Program-made: the position numbers and the translations under genes
Shown: one piece after another, positions 12,859-24,473 of the stretch
Numbering within the stretch: the stretch's first letter is position 1
Layout of the letters: each line of letters starts with the position of its first letter
DNA from: Tubulanus polymorphus
Taxonomy: Eukaryota; Nemertea; Palaeonemertea; Tubulaniformes; Tubulanidae
NCBI RefSeq assembly: GCF_964204645.1
Contig: NC_134025.1
Coordinates: 15,842,001-15,906,000, forward strand
Direction: 5' to 3'
DNA: 64,000 nucleotides
The notes under the pieces: generated by a model
Databases searched by the model: none
What the model saw: the letters and a program-made list of their open reading frames with translations, nothing else
What the model was told of the DNA's origin: nothing

Positions 12859-13482
12859 AGTACATAGGCATGGTAGGCTTGTCATACTCACTTAATACTT
12901 AAAACGCTGTTGTTACCTGTACGTGACTGTAAGGTGATTTCTACAGGTTAGCCGTATGTGAGTATGTTGACGCTCAGACTTGTAATATTGGGATTCGAAA
13001 CAAAACGAAAAAAAATCCAGTTGTAGTCGAGTGATTTATCCACTGTGCCACAGAACGTAACTGCAGGGTGGATGAAATTTGATTTACAAATAGCCTAGCC
13101 TCACCTAACCCAAACTCTATTCTTTCACGCATGCACGTTTGCAGATTATAGGAACTCACTTACGGCCTTTTTAGGGAACTCACGTACGGTTAACATGTGG
13201 ATATCACCGTACAGTCACTGGCACGTACGGGTAACAACTTCGTACTTAAAAAATGGTATTGGCTACTAGGAACTCACGTACGGTGTTAGTAGGGAACTCA
13301 CGTACGGTTAACCTGTGGAGATCATCATACAGTCACGTACGAGTAACAACTACGTACTTACTGGTATTGGCTACTTTATAATAGGCCTATATAGACAAAT
13401 AAATACCGGTACTGCGGTAGGCTTTCTTAGCTTCCACACTTCACAACCGAACCAACTGACCAACCAGTATATTTATTCCCAT
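12859..13482 (+). repeat. direct repeat, first copy (624 bp)
   Basis: Begins AGTACATAGGCATGGTAGGC and ends ACCAACCAGTATATTTA. It is followed immediately by a second copy at 13483. Inside, a sub-repeat GGAACTCACGTACGG ... GGTATTGGCTAC occurs about twice per unit and is rich in CACGTACG palindromes. Confidence 0.88.
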
Positions 13483-14120
13483 AGTACATAGGCATGGTAG
13501 GCTTGTCATACTCACTTAATACTTAAAACGCTGTTGTTACCTGTACGTTACTGTACGGTGATTTCTACAGATTAGCCGTATGTGAGTACGTTGACGCTCA
13601 GACTTGCAATATTGGGATTCGAAACCAAACGAGAAAAAAAATCCAGTAGTAGTCCAGTGATTTACCCACTGTGCCACAGAACGTAACTGCAGGGTGGTTT
13701 GATTTACAAATAGCCTAGCCTCACCTAACCCAAACTCTATTCTTTTACGCATGCGCGTTTGCAGATTATAGGAACTCACGTACATCGTTTTTAGGGAACT
13801 CATGTACGGCGTTAGTAGGAAACTCACGTACGGTTAACCTGTGGAGATCACCGTACAGTCACCTACGGGTAACAACTTCGTACTTAAAATGGTATTGGCT
13901 ACTAGGAACTCACGTGTACGGCGTTAGTAGGGAACTCACATACGCGGTTAACCTGTGGAGATCACCGTACAGTCACGTACGGTTAAGAACTACGTACTTA
14001 AAATGGTATTGGCTACTATATAATAGGCCTATAGACAAATAAATACCGGTAGGCTTTCTAATTTCTTAGCTTCCACACTTCACAACCGAACCAACTGACC
14101 AACCAGTATATTTAGTCCCA
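13483..14120 (+). repeat. direct repeat, second copy (about 638 bp)
   Basis: Head-to-tail copy of 12859-13482 with small indels. The open frames of 61 and 96 aa on the minus strand are the same non-coding stretch read twice. Confidence 0.88.
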
Positions 14121-15660
14121 GTAGTGAGTACACACCAACCGGCACAGGCCTAACACTGTTTGTCAACTGTGTGTACCGTAGTAGGCTATCGATAATCACC
14201 TGATACTTTTCTGTCGTTTGTTTTCTCTCTGAGACGAACGTAATTCTAGCAGCCCTCCGCGACTCAACGACCTTGATTTAAACTTGATCAATTCAAAATC
14301 TGTTTATTGACGCTTTTGGTTACATGAACTGATCAGCAATATACTTAAATGAAATAACCGGAATAACAAGAAATCAAAAATATTAAAGTGGTAACAAACA
14401 AATGCCCGTAAACCTGTCAGACACGCGAACGCCGGACTCGTAAACTCTTGGACTCGGACCCGCTGAGCAATAAATTCATAAAATTGACTTTGAAATTGAT
14501 TGTGGAGAAGAGAGGGAATAATTCGATAGCTCTTCCTCATGAAGAAGAGAGAAATTTCGGAAAGAAAACACAACATGGCTACTAATTGAACGGAGCCAAA
14601 TTTCCGATGTTCACGGCTCGACATAGTTAGTTACCTAATCGTTGGTGGTAAGCTTAAGCTTTTTTATAATCGGATGGGCTTATACCAACGTTAGGGATGA
14701 CAAGGACCAAAACGCGGTTGAAAAAAGTAACACTTCAAAAATATACTTTCTATTCACTTCAGTCCACAATTAATGGCTCAATTCACAAACTAACACAGGT
14801 ACCTTTCGAAATAATCCAATTTTATGTATGTTTCGAGTGATTAATCAACATTATTTTGAGAAATTAATTAATTTCTCCACAAATTTCGCCATTGGCCGCC
14901 ATTTCTCTGTATTGCACATGTGGCATGATAAGACAAGGGGACCTACAAGGATTTATATAAAACTTCCAAGACGAAACGACAATTTTTATTTTTGATGGTT
15001 TTCCAACTTTTATTTCAAATCTTCGTGTTTTCTATAACAAATAATGAAATAGTAAATTTCTGGTAAAGGAAAAATGGGAATAAGTGTTGATTTCTTAATT
15101 TTTTTTAATTTCGTCGTTTCGCTTCGTTAGTTTGTGCTGTTGTCCTGGCCTCAGTCCACAGGTGCCAGCACCTCCAGTAATTTTCAAAATGGCAGCTGTT
15201 GACTGGACGGAAATTTACTCTCACTTTACGGCCGATTTGCACATGGATTAAGATCGTTAGGTGAGGTGTTATAGGTATCAAACAAACTACGAATCTGTTG
15301 TGCGTCGATTACAACAAAAATTAGACAGATATCTTAAGAGACAATGAAATGCCAGGCAAATTACTCGTCAGTCAAATTGGCTGACGAAGATTTCATACAA
15401 AAATGACCTTCCCATTCCTGACTGTGGTTTGTGAAAATATCCGATCGTGAAACTAAACCACAGACAGGTTACTGACTAGGCTCGACAGTGCCTTTATAAC
15501 GTGGATTTATCAAAATTCCCATGCAGTATCTGGAGATTGAAGTGAGCTGAAGGATATGATACGGATTGTATCAGCGACATCGGTAAGGTAAGGAAGCCTT
15601 TACGCTTTTAACAAAAACTATGTGGAAAAGGGAAAAAAAAAATAATAATCACGCGAATTT
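14121..15660. other. gene-free stretch
   Basis: I see no coding region with recognisable features here. The 106-codon minus-strand frame at 14304-14624 has no domain signature and no convincing splice sites. Confidence 0.45.
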
Positions 15661-15665
15661 CTATA

Positions 15666-15696
15666 GGGTTTTCTGTGAAGCAACAGAAAACCCTAA
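15666..15696. repeat. hairpin ending in CTAA, abutting the left viral repeat
   Basis: GGGTTTTCTGT pairs perfectly with ACAGAAAACCC across a six-base loop, and TAA and T follow. This is the best-preserved member of the hairpin family (also 2400 and 5395). The viral terminal repeat starts within its last bases. Confidence 0.55.
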
Positions 15697-15911
15697 TAAC
15701 ATATAAATTGATAGATTATTCAATATAAAAGTGTTAGTAAAGTGTGAGCTCTTATAAATAGATAGATAGATATATTTTAAACATATTTCAATATTTATAT
15801 TTGTATGAGTTAGATTTTTAAACATTATAAGTGTTAGTAAAGTGTGATTGAAATAATTCATATATATACACATGAATCACATATAAATGAATAACTTATA
15901 AAATCAATTTA
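15695..15911. repeat. left terminal inverted repeat of virus-like element
   Basis: It matches the reverse complement of 39938-40128. Shared blocks in order are AATAACAT-TAAATTGATAG, ATTATTCAATATAAAAGTGT, GAGCTCTTATA, TTTATATTTGTATGAGTTAG and GTGTTAGTAAAGTGTGATTG. The left copy has an extra GTTAGTAAA-type duplication and a longer inner part. Long terminal inverted repeats are known for Polintons. The distance between the two repeats, 24.4 kb, exceeds the usual 15-20 kb because host-like DNA lies between them. Confidence 0.85.
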
Positions 15912-15932
15912 GTAAAAAAATATGTATAATAA

Positions 15933-16584
15933 ATGGAACCAGAACAACCACAAACTATCAATATTACAAATAACACTGCTGTCATAAATATATACTACAA
16001 GAAGTGTTCTAAATGTGAATTAGATAAATTAGCTACAACAGAATTTAATAAGCGTAAGATTAGCAAAGATGGTTTTCAATATTGCTGCAAAACTTGTAGT
16101 AAACTATATACCAAACAATATCGAGAAGATAATAGAGAAGCTTATAATGATTATATGACAGAATATATGAGAGGAAGATATCAAACAGATCTTAATTTTA
16201 GATTGAAACAATGTTTAAGATCTAGATTAACACAATTATTCAACAAAGAAACACATTCAGAAACACTATCTAATTTATTGGATTGTTCAGATGAATTCTA
16301 AAAATTATGGATTATATTTCAATTCGATGGTCGAATGAATATAGATAATTATGGTGAATACTTCCATATTGATCACGTGTTGCCGATTTCTAAATTTGAG
16401 TGATGATTATAATAAGAAGCTAATATGGAGCTGGAGAAATTCAAGACCTTTAGAAAAGAAGGAAAACATAATTAAATCTAATAAACTAGATTTACAGTTA
16501 TATTTAGATCAACTGGATAAAGCAAAGACATTTGTTGAATTATGGAATTCAACACATAATGAAAAATATGTTGAAGCATATTAA
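15933..16584 (+). pseudogene. HNH-type endonuclease with zinc-binding N terminus, broken
   Basis: The gene starts about 20 bases inside the terminal repeat, with ATAATAAATGG at the start codon. The N terminus has paired cysteines (KKCSKCELDK and YCCKTCSKLY), as in many virus- and phage-borne HNH nucleases. A stop at about 16299 interrupts it. Past the stop, the same frame continues through FDGRMNIDNYGEYFHIDHV, the HNH-like histidine-aspartate-histidine core. A shift near 16400 then leads to WRNSRPLEKKENIIKSNKL, the expected asparagine-rich end. The final stop is at 16582. A truncated second copy of the N terminus is at 26295-26540. The nuclease would cut DNA, but this copy cannot make the full protein. 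Confidence 0.75.
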
Positions 16585-17200
16585 GCGCTTAGAAAACCGG
16601 TTACTCTCGATCTATGTCAAACTACCTTCATGCAATTGTATTAGGTTATCTGTAGGTTGTTTACAAAAAACATCAGCCACATTTTATATTCAGTTGAATG
16701 GGGTGTACCTCATTTGAATATTGATCGAATGTGCTATTTCAGTTGAAAAGGATTAATCAATTACATCACAAAGGAACATCTGTTGCTCAGACAGTGTTTA
16801 GCTAGTGAATAACTGCACAAATCAGTTAATGCTACATGAAAAATTTTCAGTGAAACCGAGCATGAGTCACATAATTTCGTGGATACAAAACCCTGCGCTT
16901 GGAAAATGTCGGTCATTTCCAGGATGCTACGGTGAATTGTGAATTGTAAAAATCTAGACGTACACGTGTGACCTGTTTACAGAACTGATAAGAAATTCCA
17001 ACGAGTCATAAAACTCAGAAGTATACATGCGCATATACAAAACTACACTTGGAGTAACCGCGAGTTTCAAAAACAGATTTAGAATACTATATATTTCACG
17101 AATCATTCGATGAACATCGTATGAATAAATTTTCAACAATACATCATTATAAATGAGACATCAATATAAATATTTTCGGATTATAAATGTGCATTCAAAT
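16585..17200. other. host-like intergenic sequence
   Basis: Base composition changes from very A+T rich to host-like right after the HNH stop codon, marking the end of the left viral fragment. No gene seen until the last exon of the spliced gene at 17201. Confidence 0.5.
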
Positions 17201-17999
17201 TTAGTAATAGCAACCCCAGTGTTTTAGTAATATTTCACAATATGTTTTATGTTTATATAGTTGACATTTCTTATAATCTTGCACTGATGGGAATGATCCG
17301 CCGTTTTCTATGATAAACTGTTTTTCCCATTCTGAGAGTTTGTTTTTGAAATCTCTGCGTTTCGCAAGAATCCTCGTTTGAACAACCGCCAAAGTATTAA
17401 GAAATTCTTTCCGTTTATGTTGTTGCCTTCTTAGCCGTAGAAATTCATTAACGAGGGGAGTTTCACCCAATAACTCTCTCACGAGATCGCCAGTGTCCTT
17501 TTTCTTCTCCGCATTGACTGAAAAAAATAATTAGATTATTTATTACTTAAAAATCGAAATTAGACACATTGAAATGAATTCTGAAAAGATTAAAAAGCTT
17601 ACTTTTCGGTGTGCTACATGTGATTGAAGGTATGTTCCTATTTGTACTGAGATCGTTCTCCGAAGAATCTGTGAATAAAATTATGTATATCATACATGGT
17701 CATCTTTAGACTAAAAAAGCAGCTGACCGTAATCTAAATCATACGATATACACACCTGTAAGGTTTTGCTTCTCTAATGAGTGTTTTTCGAGGGATAATT
17801 CAAGTTTACTTCCACCTGTAAATCCACGTTTTAATTGAATTCACGCTCAAAACTTTCATAATCAATTTCAATGTATGGTCTAGGCTATTCAATTATAATA
17901 GCGTAATAACATTTGGTAACTTACTTTGTATAATCTGTATTGTTGTTTCATCTGCGGGAAATACGGACGATTCATCGACTTTGTCTATACTGGACATAT
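17201..17999 (-). CDS. exons 3-6 of the spliced gene, FAM13-like C terminus
   Basis: Four small exons keep phase (75, 60, 66 and 317 nt). The last encodes a basic helical segment, KRRDFKNKLSEWEKQFIIEN, followed by YKKCQLYKHKTYCEILLKHW. The spacing of acidic, aromatic and basic residues resembles the C-terminal domain of FAM13-type proteins. The stop TAA is at 17201-17203. The intact splice phase suggests the gene, or its recent ancestor, was functional. Confidence 0.55.
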
Positions 18000-18091
18000 C
18001 TGAAGAAATATTTTTTGAGAACAGTCAAGTTAAAAGAAAATGTAAAAATATATCTTTGAATTCGAAATATCATATCAATTAAGCAATCTAC

Positions 18092-20180
18092 CTAGGTCAG
18101 AATTAACTATATTTGGTGGCGATGTCATCAAACTAATTTCTCTCGGCTCCATCAGTAAGGTTTCGTCTCCTAAAATAGCAACACAGCAATTAGCAATCCA
18201 ATCGAATATAAATATATTGAATAGGACTTTTTCATTTTCACTAATAAGCTCACCGGTTATTGCCTTAATTTGTACACATATTTCTTCATTTCTCTCAACT
18301 GTTTCGGATTCCTGGTGACGTAGAAACGAGATATCAGGTGACGAGATGTCAGATACCTCCGTAATGCAGTTAAATTCTACGTCTTCATTCGGATTTTGTG
18401 CTGAAAAGTAAATAAGCGTATTGATATTGGATACATTGAAATATAAAATTATGGGGAAACGGCAATACTCACAGCAAGGCATATCGTTAATCAAGTCAGT
18501 TTCTACGATTTCGTCATCAGACATCTTAACTTTGATCATTGGGAGACGTATTTTCTGTTTACACAACAAGTCCAGACAATCATCCCAGCATTTTCTGACA
18601 TGTAACTCACACTCCTTTCTTGAGGATGACCGAAAATGAAATAGCCTTGGAGAAATTCGCTGGTTGTTTTCATCGTTTCCATCCATCCACTCTATTCCTT
18701 TGTCGCATACTTTCCACCATGTGTTTTCACCGAGTACCAAATAATCAGAAATCCGTCGAAAATGTGCTTGAACTAGAGATCGTCTCTTACACAGCATATC
18801 CCACGTAATAATTGTATTTTTTCCGAATGAAGAGAGAACTTTGGTCTCCTTGCTGATTCGTGACACCTGAATAGCTAGCGTATCTCGTTTATAGCAATTC
18901 TGTCGCTCAGCTTGATGGCGAAGAAAAATATTACCGATAACGTAACCGGGTCTTTTTAGGCCCGTTGTAGCAGAAATACGCTTGCAGTCTCCAAATGTCC
19001 TTTCTTCATTTTCAGCTAATAGGGAACTTAGCGGAATCAAACGGAAGACATCAGCCATATGAGCGGTAATCGAATGGAAATATGATCCATAGAAGCGACG
19101 TTTTGTTGTCTTTTTTGTTGACGGGATACCGATTACTTTTTCACAAAGAAATCCGAACTCGAATGTCAGATTATATAATCGAAGGATGAGCTTTTGCGAA
19201 CGTTCACTTTCCGGGCTGTAGGCTATATCACTGATTTCTGCAAGTGAAGATACAACTCTTAAAATATCTATTGATATCAACCCTTCTTTTTCCCATCTTT
19301 CACAGTGATTGCACAATCGTACAAGTTGTAATCGGGCATCACTCCCTTTAATCTGTGTCTTTCCTGCTAATAACTGGTCGTGGAGACATTTCATTTTTCG
19401 TTTGATTTCCTGGTTTTCTATATGTTCCGGTAGTTCTTCCATGATTAACTTGGACATATTTGCGATATCATGTAGAGTTTCGATTTCGACGATTTCGTAA
19501 TTATTGGAATTTAAATCATCCAGGGAAGCAGTTGGTGAATTGAACAGGACACTTGGGACTCGCTTTACGCCGGAAAGTTCTTCGGATAGTGCTTGCTGTA
19601 AGTCGGCTTTCAATTTAAGCTCCGAAATATCAAAATTACGGGCTAAAAGTTCTCCTCTGATGTCATCGACCTTTAAGTTGCTAAAGGGTTCTATTTTGTT
19701 AGCATATTTCTTCCACATAATTCCTTTTGTAACAATGTTTTGTTTTTCCGCAATTGATCGATGACATTTACTGAAACAGTGCGCGAGATTTTCATGTAAA
19801 TTGGCATTCGCGCCACAGTGGCACTAATAGTGACCGCCAGAATTATTTCCAGCTTCGAATGCGCGTGCCGGTCCATCACCACTAAAATATCGCATCACGT
19901 CATAATACGGTGTACCTTGACTCGATATAACAGGTAACCCAAGAGATTTCAAGTCTTCTAATCTTGTATCCATATATATCAATTGGTCTGCCTCGCTAGC
20001 TCCAGATCGGCCGATTATATTTATCTCGGGTATTTCGACGACTTTTTGGATATTGATAGATCTTCTTTTTGGATATTTAATACGATATTCTTCATCCGTC
20101 AAATAAACAGCGCGATCATATATAAACTGAATCATAACCATGAAATGTGAATGTCCAGCAATACTACTGTGGTCATGCCA
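18092..20180 (-). pseudogene. exon 2, second part: GDGPARAFE motif and SAP-like segment
   Basis: The frame reopens at about 20180 and runs to a GTAGAT donor at 18091, with one internal TAG at 19824-19826. Before the stop is YFSGDGPARAFEAGNNSGG. Directly after it, in the same frame, is CHCGANANLH, with further cysteines and histidines (HCFSKCH), a likely metal site. Next comes FSNLKVDDIRGELLARNFD, which looks like a SAP helix-extension-helix, usually DNA-binding. A long helical region with HSITAHMADVFRLIPL and RPGYVIGNIFLRHQAE follows. A catalytic D/E arrangement of a transposase is possible, not shown. Confidence 0.55.
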
Positions 20181-21063
20181 GTTTCATGTGTCGGGTCTGA
20201 TGGAAATCGCGAACACAGTGACGAAGAGAATCGACAAAGCAATTTGCGCTTCGAGATTCACCGATTGTACTTAGATATGATTTCAATTCTTGGTTAGACA
20301 TATTTTCGTCAAAGTCCCGCAGAATTCCTAATTTCTCGTGACGGTCTAGTGCATCCTGTCGAATATTTTCTAGCGCCCTTTTTCGACCATACACAATTAC
20401 TTTCTGTACTTCGAGTTTTCCATTCGAATTGATTATTTCTTTTTCGAATTCCTTCGGTGCTACAAGTTCACCCAGATTGATTTCCCCACTTTCAATTTTT
20501 CCTTTTATTTCGTTTGATAGTTCCTTTGCGCTGCGCTCACATGGTAAGGTGATGTGACCATAAAGACGCTTTTTGCAGCGTCTCACACGCTTTGGGATAT
20601 CTCTTCCTGATATCACGACATTAGTATTGAATTTGTCGACATTTATTCCTTGCAATTTCGCATATTCCTTTAAGATCTGACCCCCCTTTTTACTTATTTT
20701 ACCATCGTTTCCAGTAACATTATATTTTCTTGCCATCTCCGACCAGTTTATATGTGTATTTTCCTCCAATGTACGTATTTCAGACAGAAAATCTGTTCTT
20801 TCAAAATTGTAGGCGTCGAGACAACCAACCGGATTCTTTTTTGCTTGAGTACCGCTTTCCTCGGAGATTATACTTTGAGCAACACGATTTGCTGCAGTGG
20901 ACATTTTCTCAAAATATGTTGCCTTAACACGACGGTCATGGTGAGCGAAAGAAACTCCGATTGCTAATAATCGATTGTCGTCATCTTTAATTAACTGGTC
21001 ACGTATTCTCCTTCTAGCGTTTTTCATTGTTTCATTAGTGGAGTTTGATTTCTGATAAACCGC
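20173..21063 (-). CDS. exon 2, first part: helix-turn-helix-like segment
   Basis: Enters at a TTTACAG acceptor (21064-21065), with the phase set by exon 1. It carries NWSEMARKYNVTGNDGK about 110 residues in, followed by GQILKEYAKLQGINVDKF. That pattern resembles a small helix-turn-helix DNA-binding fold. The frame ends at a TGA at 20173. The expected continuation (WHDHSSIAGHSHF) is open in another frame starting at 20180, which marks a small deletion. Confidence 0.55.
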   Translation of the reverse strand, partial: AVYQKSNSTNETMKNARRRIRDQLIKDDDNRLLAIGVSFAHHDRRVKATYFEKMSTAANRVAQSIISEESGTQAKKNPVGCLDAYNFERTDFLSEIRTLEENTHINWSEMARKYNVTGNDGKISKKGGQILKEYAKLQGINVDKFNTNVVISGRDIPKRVRRCKKRLYGHITLPCERSAKELSNEIKGKIESGEINLGELVAPKEFEKEIINSNGKLEVQKVIVYGRKRALENIRQDALDRHEKLGILRDFDENMSNQELKSYLSTIGESRSANCFVDSLRHCVRDFHQTRHMKLA

Positions 21064-21671
21064 CTGTAAATAAATGGAATTCGAATATTGATTAACATAC
21101 AGTTTGAAATTGAAGATTATAAATCCGATACATATCTTTCAATTCATATCGTCTCATCGTGATAAGCTGTAATAGAACCGAACAGTTTCAAAACTTTAAC
21201 TCTTCTGTTAAATCGAGGAGTGTTGCAATTAAGATTATACATGTATGCAGAACTCCAAACTTTGCAATGCATTGCCCGATTATTTAGAAGTGAGCGCTGT
21301 AGAGTGTATAAATTTCATTTTATCAGCCCATAGTGAACAAAATGGACTTTCCCGCCGGAAATAAGTTAAAAAGAAAGATGTAGCTTTTAAGTGAAAACTA
21401 TTAGCACTCGGGAGTCTACTTGAACTAAAGCGACTGCAGTTGATAATAGGATTAACGTGCTGTATAATAAACATTATTGCAGCAATTCTGAAATTCGGGT
21501 GCGTATTTTTTTTACTAACGAAATAGGCGTTGCACCAGCCCAGGCATATATACCTATCAGGATGCAATGCAATAGACAACAATTTGTTAGATGGTTTTGT
21601 TTACGGTATATATAACTCTGTAAAATGGATATAAACAATTAAATATTGAAATATTGAAGAAATGAAATTAC

Positions 21672-22250
21672 CTTGATAGCATCTTCAATTGGCTCTTCAT
21701 ACGATTTCTCAAAAATGGGCTTTACTGATTCGATGATTCTTTTTGCAGCCTTTCTTGCGGCCGTTTTCTGTTTGTTACGGGGCGGTTTCGCATTGGTAAT
21801 TTCTTTGAGAACCTCTCTACACACAGTGGAAGCAGATGATAGTCCTTTGTCTTTTTTGCTGACATGGAGACAACTAATATGACCGTCACGAGACTTGCAA
21901 GTAATACATCCCTTAAGAGTATGGGATTCCTTTATATTTTGCGGAAGCTTGAGCCAGCATTCATGAGAGAAATACTGTAAAAATTCTTCTTTTTCACCGT
22001 TTTGATTTTTATGAAGCCAGTACTGTCTGTCCTTGAGCACAAGTTCGATCCGTTTTATTTCTCTCGCAAAAGTATTAGAATCCTTGAATTTCAAATTTCG
22101 TAAATCTTTCGTGATATTGTTATATAGATTGTATCTTTCACCGGCTGTCAAATGCGAGTTATGACGAGGTTTTGACTCACGTGAATGGAGAAAATGTTTG
22201 TCTTTTGTCACTCTAGCTGCTAAAACTTTGACAAAATTACAGTAATCCAT
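21672..22250 (-). CDS. exon 1 of the spliced gene, unknown function
   Basis: Starts at the ATG at 22248-22250 (MDYCNFVKVLAARVTKDKHF) and ends at a GTAATT donor after codons for EDAIK. It is highly charged and mostly helical by composition. A cysteine cluster (CITCKSRDGHISCLHV, near residue 115) may bind zinc. No membrane segment. I do not recognise the domain. Confidence 0.6.
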
Positions 22251-22853
22251 GATCGAGCATGTACCATGTTTTTAACGCAAAGCCTAAGTCAGAGAACATT
22301 AAATCTAAAAACACATTTGTTTGTGGTTTATGTTAGTTGTATTTCCCGCCAAATAGTTGTTGCCGACCAACGCGCAACAGTTTTAATTTTCCCTGGTTTT
22401 TAATTTCGGAGTTTTATATTTTGAATGGAGTTTTGTTTACAGGATATAACAAATATTTTGGACAAATACAAATAGTTACATCAATATTATTAAGTGAAAA
22501 TATTCTAAAGGTCTGTAGAAGGATAAAAATGGCTAATTCGTAAACAAAATCCATTCCTGTATCTCATTGCCGTTCAATCACAGCGCTTATAATTTCTAAG
22601 AAATCTCATATATTATTAATTTACTTATGCAAGATACTGTAAATAATTCCTTTAATGCGTAGTAGTTGTATCAAATTTAAAGTTGTAGGTAATACAACAA
22701 ATATAATTGTCTTGTGAACTTTTATTCTGTCTGAACTATACGCATCACATGTGTACAGCAAGCGCTATGTGTATAGTGATTGACGTCATCCTTCCTAGCA
22801 GTGTTACACTGCTGTACTATTTTTAGCATACGTCACAAATCTTTTACTGAAAC
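22251..22853. other. upstream region of spliced gene, no feature seen
   Basis: Host-like sequence. I see no second gene and no clear core promoter. Confidence 0.4.
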
Positions 22854-23152
22854 CTAAAATCTACGCCCACCATTAATGATATGAATAAACATATAACGGA
22901 AAACGATGGCTAACATATCAACCTAATAGCAGAGTATATGGTCATCTTCAAGTAGTTACTCCATTTTACAAAAATGTGTATACATGATATAGGTCAGTCG
23001 GTTTTTGGTACCCAAAAATCGTAAAAGTTGACCTAGCAGACCAAATAGACAGACCCAAGCTATAACCATATACTTTTCAGTTAGATACTAACCTATAGTA
23101 AGCCATGTTAATATTCATGTATGTAAGTTTTTAGTGGTGGGCGTGGATTTAG
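22854..23152. mobile_element. about 300-bp MITE-like inverted repeat
   Basis: CTAAAATCTACGCCCACCAT at the left is inverted at the right as GTGGTGGGCGTGGATTTAG. Imperfect pairing continues inward through AGTATATGGTCAT and ATAACCATATACTTT. No coding frame. Confidence 0.7.
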
Positions 23153-23628
23153 TCGATTCTATTCGGATTTATAGGTAAAGTAATTAGCAAATTAGCAAAA
23201 AAACGGGAAAAGTAGTGGGCCAATCCGAAATTTTATTTCACAGTTCTCTTCAGCACATGTTGACCTTTCATATTGGCACTGGTCTTTTAAACAAATCATA
23301 ATTCATAGTAGAAAAAATTTAACATTAATCTCCCTGGAATAAAAACACATCGAATGGGCTGTACTGCAGCGTGCAGCATTAACTGATTTGTGTGGCAGTT
23401 ATAAGCGCGCGGCACATACGCATAGGAACGCATAGGATATTCTCTCTATAAACACAATTTTAGGAGTTTACAGTTATAAATGTAAGTACTGTTTTTGTTG
23501 TTATTGAGGCGTCGGGAAACGTTAAACATGTAAAACTTACCCTGGTAAGATGCGCCACAAATGGCCATGTTTAAGTGCTGTAATTAATATTTTACAACTA
23601 CAACTTCAGGTTACTGTTACTTCAAGTT
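23153..23628. other. host-like stretch before viral copy 1
   Basis: No gene. Composition shifts to A+T rich after about 23629. Confidence 0.45.
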
Positions 23629-23697
23629 AAATGACTTATCTGGACAGTTATAGTTACCGCTCCTAATAGATAAACAATAGTAGTGAGATAATCTAAA
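23629..23697 (+). repeat. terminal sequence shared with the left end of copy 2
   Basis: AAATGACTTATCTGGACA, then CGCTCC, then ATAGAT-AACAA-AGTAGTGAGAT recurs in the same orientation at 50612-50675. In both places it marks the switch from host-like to viral sequence, so it is probably the end of a virus-like element distinct from the repeats at 15695 and 39938. Confidence 0.6.
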
Positions 23698-23889
23698 TCC
23701 TAATTTAAATAAAAAGTATTTAAAAAACAATAACTTCAACTAGCTAGTGAATTCTATTATATTTTTAATATTTTCTTTTCAAAAGAGAATACTTTATATT
23801 TTGAATAGATTCAAATAAAAAATTCTTTAACTTAACTAGCTAGTATTAAAATATTATAATATTTTTCTTATTAAATTTCTCTAATATAA

Positions 23890-24473
23890 ATGTCAAAGAA
23901 ATCGAGTAAGAATAGTATTGATATTGAAAAAAACATTAGATGATTTGGGTATAAGTGATAATAAGGATCCAGTTGTTTCTAATTCTATTCAAGTTAATAA
24001 CAATATTGATTATGAATACTACTTATATTGTAAACACCATCTTGAGTTACTAATTGCTGGCGATAATTACTTTTCAAGAATTAGATGCTATGAAACCAGA
24101 TAAAGTAATTAAATATTTTAAGATTTATGAAGAAGCTAGATTAGCTATAATAAATGATTCTATTTCAGATGGTATTGTCAAATGTAATTCTAAGTTATGT
24201 AACCGGTTAATATCAATTGATGATGAAAATAAATTATATAGTGATTTGAAAAATGACTATTTAGTTATGACTGAATTACAAAAATGGGTTGGTTATGCTT
24301 CATTTCAATTAGGATCGGTTATGACATTAATTTCTACTGGTGTCATAACATTTTCGAATATCAAACCTATGGAATATAAATCAGGTAAGAACGAAAGAGA
24401 TGGCGCCGTACTACAACCAAACGGTGAAACAGAAAATGAATCTGAACAAAAATTAACTAAAATAAATGAGTGA
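23890..24473 (+). pseudogene. viral membrane protein, homologue of 51007-51639
   Basis: The start codon is in TATAAATG. The product matches the 210-aa protein on the other copy: TLDDLGI near the start, DYEYYLYCKH, then ENKLYSDLKNDY, then a hydrophobic segment FQLGSVMTLISTGVITFSN near the C terminus. Two frameshifts (about 23930 and 24054-24100) break it. Its last codons overlap the ATG of the next gene by eight bases. The role is unknown; one membrane span late in the protein suggests a virion membrane or assembly role, which is inference. Confidence 0.7.

Larger units (their letters stand above)
17201..22250 (-). pseudogene. six-exon gene of unknown function, disrupted
   Basis: Six exons can be joined on the minus strand with GT-AG introns and consistent phase: 22250-21672, 21063-18092, 17999-17925, 17815-17756, 17668-17603 and 17517-17201. 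The large second exon also seems to contain two short in-frame introns, near 18403-18474 and 18172-18256. A frameshift near 20178-20186 and an in-frame TAG at 19824-19826 break the second exon; the reading frame is open again on each side of both. Genes of this layout, with a GDGPARAFE-like motif and a SAP-like segment, are to my knowledge repeated in invertebrate genomes and may be transposon-derived, but I cannot assign an activity. It lies between the viral terminal repeats, in host-like DNA. Confidence 0.6.

Noticed and set aside
14304-14624. 106-codon minus-strand frame as a gene
   Set aside because: No recognisable domain and no supporting context.
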